A stretch of DNA of 19,172 bases from Kuafuiihalomonas sp039024635 (GTDB taxonomy: Bacteria > Myxococcota > Kuafuiibacteriia > Kuafuiibacteriales > Kuafuiibacteriaceae), in the NCBI GenBank assembly GCA_039024635.1, contig JBCCQA010000050.1:1-19172 (forward strand), given 5' to 3'. Shown in pieces: positions 1 to 5,561 of the stretch (within the stretch, counting starts at the first letter, position 1; each line of letters opens with the position of its first letter). A program made the position numbers and the translations under genes. The notes under the pieces were generated by a model. It searched no databases, was not told where the DNA came from, and saw only the letters and a program-made list of their open reading frames with translations.

Positions 1-48
1 CTCCCACTCGGCCAGTCGCGCACGCAGCGGCCGCTCTGACGCGTGGCC

Positions 49-2355
49 TCAGGCCGGCGCTTCTTCTTCTTCGTCGGAGACCGAGCCGCCGCCGTCGGTG
101 TCGGTGAACTCCATGACCAGCTTCTGAGTCTCGGGGTCCACGTCGACTTCGACGTGACCGCCCTGGACCAACTTTCCGAATAGGATCTCGTCAGCCAGCG
201 GCCGCTTGATCTCGTTTTGGATGAGCCGAGCCATGGGACGGGCGCCGTACTTCTCCGAGTAGCCGGTCTTGGCCAGCCAGGACCGTGCCTCGGGGGTCAG
301 GTCGATGGTGACCTTCTTCTCGGCCAGCACCACGTCGAGCTCGTTCACGAACTTGTCGACCACCATGAGGATGACTTCTTCAGGGAGGTGACCAAAGGTG
401 ATGGTGGCGTCGAGTCGATTGCGGAACTCGGGGGTGAACACCTTCTCCAACGCCTTGTTGGCGTCGGCGGTGTCGGTGGGTCGTGAAAAGCCGATCTTTC
501 CTCGCTCCATCTCGTACGCGCCGGCGTTGGTGGTCATGATGAGCACGACGTTGCGGAAGTCGGCCTTGCGCCCGTTGTTGTCGGTCAAGGTGGCGTGGTC
601 CATGACCTGAAGCAGGACGTTGTAGATGTCGGGGTGGGCCTTCTCGATCTCGTCCAGCAACACGACCGAGTGAGGCGTCTTTCGCACGGCATCGGTGAGC
701 AGGCCGCCCTGGTCGAAGCCAACGTAGCCAGGAGGAGCGCCGATGAGGCGGCTGATGGTGTGCTGCTCCATGTACTCCGACATGTCGAAGCGTACGAAGT
801 TGACGCCCAAGACCTTTGCCAGCTGCTTTGCGAGCTCCGTTTTGCCGACGCCTGTGGGTCCGGCGAATAGGAAGGAGCCGACCGGCTTCTCGGGTGCGCC
901 CAGGCCGGAGCGGTTGAGCTTGATGGCTTGGGTCAAGGAGGTCACCGCGTTGTCTTGGCCGAAGATGACCATCTTAAGCTGTTGCTCCAGGTTCGCGAGG
1001 GCGTTGCGGTCGTCGGCGCTCACGCTCTTCGGCGGAATCTGAGCCATCTTTGCCACGATGCCTTCGATGTCTTTGGAGCGAATCTTGGTGCTGCGCTCAG
1101 ACTCCGGCATGAGCCGCTGGGCCGCGCCGGCCTCATCGATGACGTCGATGGCTTTGTCGGGCAGAAAGCGCTCATTGATGTGCTTCGAAGAGAGCTCGGC
1201 CGCCGAGCGCAGCGCGCTGTCGGTGTACTTGACGCCATGATGCTCTTCGTAGCGGGAGCGCAGGCCCTGAAGAATGGCGACCGTTTCCTCGATGCTCGGC
1301 TCCTTGACGTTGATCTTCTGAAAGCGACGAGCGAGGGCGTGGTCCTTTTCTATCGAGCTCTTGAAGTCCTTGTGGGTCGTGGAGCCGATGCACCGAAGTT
1401 CGCCGTTCTGGAGCGCAGGCTTGATTAGATTGGCGGCGTCTAGGCTCCCGTCCTGCGTCGCGCCTGCGCCAACCACGGTGTGGATCTCGTCCACGAACAA
1501 GATGGCGTGGGGCTCCTTCTTGAGGGCGTTGAGAACGCCTTTGAGACGCTCTTCGAAATCCCCGCGGAACTTGGTGCCGGCGAGTAGGCCCCCCATGTCG
1601 AGGGCGTAGACCACCGCGTCCTTCAGGAGCTCCGGAACGTCCCCGTCATGAATCCGTAGAGCGAGGCCCTCGGCCAGGGCCGTCTTTCCTACGCCAGGCT
1701 CGCCGACGAAAATCGGGTTGTTCTTACGTCGCCGACACAGAACCTGGAGCGTTCGCTCGATTTCACCATCCCGCCCGATGAGCGGATCGATCTTTCCTTG
1801 GGCGGCCATCTCGTTGAGGTCGGTCGTGAAGGACTCGAGGGGGCTCTTGGCGCTCTCTTCGCCCGCCGCCTGGTCCGATGTCTCTTCGAAGCTCTGACCG
1901 GGGTTGGCGTTGTCCTGAGGGACCTTGGAGATCCCGTGAGAGATGTAGCGGACAACGTCCAGTCGAGAGATGCCCTGCTTCTGAAGAAGATAGACGGCGT
2001 AGGAGTCGTGCTCGCGAAAGAAGGCTACGAAGAGGTTGCTCGACTCCATCACCGACTTGGCCGAGCTCTGCACGTGCATCACGGCCCTCTGGAAGACCCG
2101 CTGGAAAGCGAGGGTCTGCTGAGGATCCTGCTCCACGCCCTCCGGAAGCGGCGTCATGTTGGCCTCGAAAAAGGCGTCGAGGTCGCTCCTCAGCTGGTCG
2201 AGCGCGCCTCCGCAGGCCTTGATAATCTTCCCGACCTTGGGATCGTCGAGCAGCGCGAACAACACGTGCTCGAGGGTGACGTACTCGTGACGACGTTTGA
2301 GCGCCTCGTTGAAGGCCGTAGCCAGGGTGTCTTTCAGCTCTTGGGAGTAGTCCAT
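49..2355 (-). CDS. clpA: ATP-dependent Clp protease ATP-binding subunit ClpA
   Basis: Hsp100 unfoldase that threads substrates into the ClpP peptidase; with ClpS it degrades N-degron proteins in the cytoplasm. The 768 residues match the family's usual length (about 750-760). The Clp N-domain spans about 1-145. The first AAA module has Walker A GEPGVGKT at 218-225 and Walker B ILFVDE at 285-290. The second has Walker A GPTGVGKT at 499-506, Walker B VVLLDE at 564-569 and pore loop GYVG at 543-546. The tripeptide IGF at 621-623 sits where ClpA and ClpX carry the ClpP-docking loop, so partnership with ClpP is expected, although no clpP lies in this window. The protein ends in a short acidic tail. 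ATG at 2355 lies 3 bases past the clpS stop, so the two genes are probably co-transcribed and coupled. The 48 bases beyond its stop hold only a short palindrome (26-35) and no T-run. There is no middle coiled-coil domain, which argues against ClpB or ClpC. Confidence 0.97.
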   Translation of the reverse strand: MDYSQELKDTLATAFNEALKRRHEYVTLEHVLFALLDDPKVGKIIKACGGALDQLRSDLDAFFEANMTPLPEGVEQDPQQTLAFQRVFQRAVMHVQSSAKSVMESSNLFVAFFREHDSYAVYLLQKQGISRLDVVRYISHGISKVPQDNANPGQSFEETSDQAAGEESAKSPLESFTTDLNEMAAQGKIDPLIGRDGEIERTLQVLCRRRKNNPIFVGEPGVGKTALAEGLALRIHDGDVPELLKDAVVYALDMGGLLAGTKFRGDFEERLKGVLNALKKEPHAILFVDEIHTVVGAGATQDGSLDAANLIKPALQNGELRCIGSTTHKDFKSSIEKDHALARRFQKINVKEPSIEETVAILQGLRSRYEEHHGVKYTDSALRSAAELSSKHINERFLPDKAIDVIDEAGAAQRLMPESERSTKIRSKDIEGIVAKMAQIPPKSVSADDRNALANLEQQLKMVIFGQDNAVTSLTQAIKLNRSGLGAPEKPVGSFLFAGPTGVGKTELAKQLAKVLGVNFVRFDMSEYMEQHTISRLIGAPPGYVGFDQGGLLTDAVRKTPHSVVLLDEIEKAHPDIYNVLLQVMDHATLTDNNGRKADFRNVVLIMTTNAGAYEMERGKIGFSRPTDTADANKALEKVFTPEFRNRLDATITFGHLPEEVILMVVDKFVNELDVVLAEKKVTIDLTPEARSWLAKTGYSEKYGARPMARLIQNEIKRPLADEILFGKLVQGGHVEVDVDPETQKLVMEFTDTDGGGSVSDEEEEAPA

Positions 2356-2358
2356 GAT

Positions 2359-2673
2359 TCAGTCCACGGGCTCGATGGTGAGTTCGAGAGGGAAGTCGTT
2401 CTTTCGAGCCATTGCGATGGTCTGAGCGACCTTCGTCTCAGCGACTTCGCGGGTGTAAACGCCGGCCACGCCCACACCATTGGTGTGGATGTGCATCATG
2501 ATGCGGGTCGCCGAGGACTCGTCATGATGAAACACGGTCATGAGGCTCGCGACGACGAACTCCATGGTCGTGTAGTCGTCGTTGTGAAAGAGCACTTTGT
2601 ACAGGGGCGGCTTCGCCGTGCTCTCTTGAGTCTCGACGAGTGTATCGGTTCCTCCGGAGGCATTCTGCGCCAT
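2359..2673 (-). CDS. clpS: ATP-dependent Clp protease adaptor ClpS
   Basis: Small adaptor (104 residues) that binds proteins with bulky hydrophobic N-terminal residues and hands them to ClpA. After a disordered head of about 22 residues, the conserved fold begins at PPLYKVLFHNDDYTTMEFVV. Asn31-Asp32-Asp33 and His63 align by eye with the residues that hold the substrate's alpha-amino group in known ClpS proteins. The family block GVYTREVAETKV follows at about 71-82. The ATG at 2673 is preceded by a GGGGCGG purine stretch at short spacing. It lies directly upstream of clpA, the usual arrangement in proteobacteria. The 86 bases between this start and the end of trpS could hold a promoter, but no convincing -35/-10 pair was seen. 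Confidence 0.97.
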   Translation of the reverse strand: MAQNASGGTDTLVETQESTAKPPLYKVLFHNDDYTTMEFVVASLMTVFHHDESSATRIMMHIHTNGVGVAGVYTREVAETKVAQTIAMARKNDFPLELTIEPVD

Positions 2674-2759
2674 GACGACCGCCCCATGCTAGACGACTCG
2701 GACGTACAGCGCGACTCGTTAGCAACCTCAGAGTTGGCCCTTCTGGGCCGTGAGAACCA

Positions 2760-3797
2760 TCAAGCGGTGCCTGCGGGTAATCCGACCGCGGCTCGTGCCC
2801 GGGCCAGAGTACGTTCCGCCGTCGCCCGTGCGCGCTGCTCACCCTTTCGCAGAAGGGCTTCCAGCCCCGCCTCGTCGGCCATCCAACCCTCGTAGGCCTC
2901 TCGAGCGCCTGAGAAGCGCTCTAGCACGATCTGATGCAGGGCTTTTTTCGCATCTCCCCAGCCGAAATGGTTCGACGTGTCACCGTCTGGGCCGTCGCGG
3001 CGCTCGGGGTCTCTTCGCCCGCTCTCATATTGGCGACGCAGACTCAGGCTGACGTCCGGCGGCGCCAACAGTTCGGCAATCTGGAACAGGATCTCCTCGG
3101 TCGAGAGTGGGGCGCCGTACGCGGTCGAGTCCGTCTTCACGCTCTTGATGCGCTTCAGGATCGCCTTGTCTCCTTCGAAGGGCATCAGGGTGTTGTGGCG
3201 GCTCTTCGACATCTTCTCTCCGTCTAGCCCCGGCACCTTCATGGTCGCTTCACGCATCTTCGCTTCGGGCACGATCAAGACCTCGCCGTATCGGAGGTTG
3301 AACTTTCGTGCAGCCTCCTGTGCGATCTCGAGGTGTTGCTTCTGGTCGCGACCCACGGGCACCACGTTGGCGTCGAAAGCTAGGATGTCAGCAGCCATCA
3401 GCACCGGGTAGGCGAAGAGCCCGTGGTTGAGTTCCTCCGCCGTTTGGCCCTTGGCCATGGCGTCCTTGATGGAGTGGGCGCGATTCAGCAGACCCATCGG
3501 CAGCGAGCAGGAGAGCATCCAAGCCAGCTCGGGGATCTGAGGCACCTGGCTTTGGCGATAGAAGCAGACCTTCTCCGGATCGAGGCCCAGCGCCAGCCAA
3601 GTGGCGGCGACGGAGTTGGTCTGTTGCCGAAGTTCCGTCGGGTCGGGACGGGTCGTCAGCGCATGGAGGTCGGCGATGAACAGATAGGCCTCAAATCCAG
3701 GCTCGCGGGTTAGGGCGAGCGCGGGCTCGATGGCCCCCAAGACGTTGCCGACGTGGGGGACGCCCGTCGGCTTAATGCCGGTCAGGACGCGCTTCAC
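2760..3797 (-). CDS. trpS: Tryptophan--tRNA ligase
   Basis: Class I aminoacyl-tRNA synthetase that charges tRNA(Trp) in the cytoplasm. The N-terminus MKRVLTGIKPTG is typical of TrpS and fixes the start at a GTG (3797). The HIGH-like signature is PHVGN at 14-18 and the KMSKS loop is exact at 195-199. The Rossmann core runs over roughly 1-200, followed by the helical anticodon-binding part. The length, 345 residues, is normal. One oddity is a hydrophilic, Arg/Asp/Gly-rich stretch at about 258-278, before the usual GWGDAKKAL-type block, that looks longer than in most homologues. It ends 12 bases after the infC stop and no ribosome-binding site is obvious, so it is probably expressed from the infC transcript. 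Linkage of trpS to infC is not the common arrangement. Confidence 0.96.
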   Translation of the reverse strand: MKRVLTGIKPTGVPHVGNVLGAIEPALALTREPGFEAYLFIADLHALTTRPDPTELRQQTNSVAATWLALGLDPEKVCFYRQSQVPQIPELAWMLSCSLPMGLLNRAHSIKDAMAKGQTAEELNHGLFAYPVLMAADILAFDANVVPVGRDQKQHLEIAQEAARKFNLRYGEVLIVPEAKMREATMKVPGLDGEKMSKSRHNTLMPFEGDKAILKRIKSVKTDSTAYGAPLSTEEILFQIAELLAPPDVSLSLRRQYESGRRDPERRDGPDGDTSNHFGWGDAKKALHQIVLERFSGAREAYEGWMADEAGLEALLRKGEQRARATAERTLARARAAVGLPAGTA

Positions 3798-3809
3798 GGC
3801 TGATCGTGC

Positions 3810-4520
3810 TCAGCTGCCAGTCGATCGGAGGTCGCCGGTGGAGGCGCTCTCGGCCGGGGGCGGTGCCGCAGGCTCTTCGGACTTGGCCGTGGCCTCGGCC
3901 TCGGTCTCGGTCTCGGCGCTCTCGCCCCGATCGGTCGCTTCCTTCGCCTCTCGACGTTTGATGGTCTCTATCTTCCGCTTGTCCGGATTGAGCAGCATGT
4001 TCATCTGCCTTCCGTTCATCTTCGGCGGCGTTTGGACCAATGAGATATCCTCGAGCTTCTTCGCAATGTCGTTGAGTCGGTCGAGGCCGATCTGGGGGTG
4101 GGCCATCTCACGCCCGCGGAAGCGCTGGACGAACATGACTTTGCAGCCTTCGAGCAAGAACTTGCGGGCCTGGTTAAGACGAAGCTCGACGTCGTGGGCG
4201 TCGATCTTCACCGAGCGTCCCAAGCGGATCTCTTTGGTCTCGTTCTGCTTCTTCTGCTTGTTGGCGGCGTTCTTCCGCTTGGACATCTCGAAGCGGTACT
4301 TGCCGTAGTCCATGATCTTGACGAGCGGTGGACGTACGTCGGCTTGCACCTCGACGAGATCCAGCCCGGCATCCTGGGCCATCCGGAGCGCCTCATCGCG
4401 CTCGATGACCCCGACCTGCTGGCCGGTCTCGTTGATCACCCGCAGGGGGGAGATCCTGATCTCGTGGTTCCGACGAACCCGGTCTTGAGGTGTGACCTTT
4501 CCCTTGAATCGCTTCTTGAT
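3810..4520 (-). CDS. infC: Translation initiation factor IF-3, probable ATC start, long acidic/Pro tail
   Basis: IF3 binds the 30S subunit, prevents premature 50S joining and checks start-codon pairing. The first usual start codon (GTG at 4439) would remove conserved N-terminal residues. In-frame codons upstream encode NHEIRISPLRVINETGQQVG, which matches the IF3 N-domain opening, so translation must begin further up. The best candidate is ATC at 4518-4520, preceded by AGGAG (4529-4533) at 8 bases. This gives 236 residues beginning with a basic IKKRFKGK. The N-domain motif DYGKYRFE and the C-domain motifs RFRGREMAHPQIG and KMNGRQMNMLL are present. The IF3 fold should end near residue 180. The remaining roughly 57 residues form a Glu/Ala/Thr/Pro-rich tail. 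Both features recall Dsg, the IF3 of Myxococcus xanthus, which from memory has an AUC start and a C-terminal extension needed for development. A rare start fits IF3 autoregulation. trpS follows after 12 bases. Confidence 0.93.
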   Translation of the reverse strand: MKKRFKGKVTPQDRVRRNHEIRISPLRVINETGQQVGVIERDEALRMAQDAGLDLVEVQADVRPPLVKIMDYGKYRFEMSKRKNAANKQKKQNETKEIRLGRSVKIDAHDVELRLNQARKFLLEGCKVMFVQRFRGREMAHPQIGLDRLNDIAKKLEDISLVQTPPKMNGRQMNMLLNPDKRKIETIKRREAKEATDRGESAETETEAEATAKSEEPAAPPPAESASTGDLRSTGS

Positions 4521-4528
4521 GACTTGTT

Positions 4529-4533
4529 CTCCT
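4529..4533 (-). promoter_or_regulatory. Ribosome-binding site of infC that selects the ATC start
   Basis: Read on the minus strand, AGGAG sits 8 bases before ATC (4518-4520). No ATG, GTG or TTG lies at suitable distance in this frame, and protein similarity demands a start upstream of 4439. Discrimination by IF3 against ATC and ATT starts is known to underlie infC autoregulation in Escherichia coli; its operation here is inferred. Confidence 0.7.
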
Positions 4534-4592
4534 CGGCGTTGAGTCGCCGCGGGCAGCGTAGCAAAACAACGCGACGCGTAGGAACGGAATCC

Positions 4593-5552
4593 TCAGGCCT
4601 CGTCGAAGCTGGCCAGGATTCGGTCGATTTCCTCCAGGGCCCGCGCCGTCTCGGCATCGACCGGCGGATCCGTTAGGCCTAGGGGTTCTCCTCGTAAAAC
4701 AGGCAATTTCTGCGCGGTCGGAACGGGGGCCTGCTCCAGGAGGGGAAGGCCGAGATTTCGAATGACGACCCGAGCTAGATCCGGGGTGACGGTGGACTGG
4801 CCGACCAGTGCGGACTCCAGCAGAAAGTTGTCGCAGACCGTGTTCACTACCCTCGGAAAACCCCGTGACGCGTAGTGGGCCATGCGGAGGCTCTCCTCGG
4901 GGATGATGTCCCTCCGGGCGCCGGCCAGCCGCATCCGGTGCTCGACGTAGGCCAGCATGGTTTCGAGGTCCATGGGCCCGAGTCGGACCACTTGGGCTAC
5001 CCGCTGAGCCAAGGGTGGGTCCAGCTTCAAGTTTTGCTCCAGCTCCGGGAGGCCGAAGAAGACGAAGCTCAAGAGCTTCCGTTCCGGAACCTCGAGGTTT
5101 AGCAGGCCGCGGAACTCTTCCATGAGCTCCCGGGTGGCGAGCATCTGAGCCTCGTCCACGAGGACCACGGCTTTCTTTCCTTGCTCGTGAAGGGCGCCGA
5201 GCCGTCGGTAGAGCTGAGATAAAAGGGCCAGCTTGTCGGCGTGGGGTTGCTCCACTCCCAGCTGAACGGCGAGTCGGCGCAGGAGCCAGTCCGGCGTAAC
5301 GTCACGATGAATGACGACGAGGAGGGCGGCTTCGAACTCATGTTCCGGCAGCGCGTCGAGCAGGCGTCGGGCCAGGGTCGTCTTGCCGGCGCCGATTTCT
5401 CCGACCACCAAGGCAAGACCCCGCATCGAACGTAGGGTGTGGTTCAGGCGTAAAACAGCTTGCCGATGGTCTTCGCAGTCGAAGTAGAATCGTCCCACCG
5501 GGGCATTTGAGAAAGGCTCTCGCTCTAGCCCGTGATGGTTCAGGTGGTCCAT
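4593..5552 (-). CDS. ExeA/GspA-type AAA ATPase (XrtA-associated-like)
   Basis: P-loop ATPase of the ExeA/GspA family, 319 residues. The opening, with LEREPFSNAPVGRFYF near 9-24, is the family hallmark. Walker A GEIGAGKT lies at 51-58, Walker B VVLVDEAQ at 129-136, a sensor-like FFG at 165-167, LAQRV at 181-185 with the likely arginine finger, and YASRGFPRVVN at about 228-237. No transmembrane segment or C-terminal peptidoglycan-binding domain is visible, so it is the short soluble form. Relatives work with type II secretion (ExeA, which helps place the secretin) or sit in exosortase/exopolysaccharide loci. Neither a secretin nor an exosortase gene is in this window. The tail after about 270 is Pro/Glu-rich and probably flexible. 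It starts 9 bases after the TPR gene stops, so the two are almost certainly one transcript, and it ends 72 bases before infC. The family call is firm; the process is not. Confidence 0.85.
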   Translation of the reverse strand: MDHLNHHGLEREPFSNAPVGRFYFDCEDHRQAVLRLNHTLRSMRGLALVVGEIGAGKTTLARRLLDALPEHEFEAALLVVIHRDVTPDWLLRRLAVQLGVEQPHADKLALLSQLYRRLGALHEQGKKAVVLVDEAQMLATRELMEEFRGLLNLEVPERKLLSFVFFGLPELEQNLKLDPPLAQRVAQVVRLGPMDLETMLAYVEHRMRLAGARRDIIPEESLRMAHYASRGFPRVVNTVCDNFLLESALVGQSTVTPDLARVVIRNLGLPLLEQAPVPTAQKLPVLRGEPLGLTDPPVDAETARALEEIDRILASFDEA

Positions 5553-5561
5553 CGCAGAAGC

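Noticed and set aside
26..35. AGCGGCCGCT palindrome downstream of clpA
   Set aside because: It has no loop and no T-run; too short to call a terminator or operator.
2736..2749. GGCCC/GGGCC hairpin after trpS as a terminator
   Set aside because: The stem is only 5 bp and no T-run follows on the minus strand, so it is not distinguishable from chance in GC-rich DNA.
1798..2895. Long plus-strand open frame (365 codons) opposite clpA and clpS
   Set aside because: It is antisense to clear clpA, clpS and trpS coding sequence, has low-complexity composition typical of a GC-rich shadow frame, and shows no family motif.
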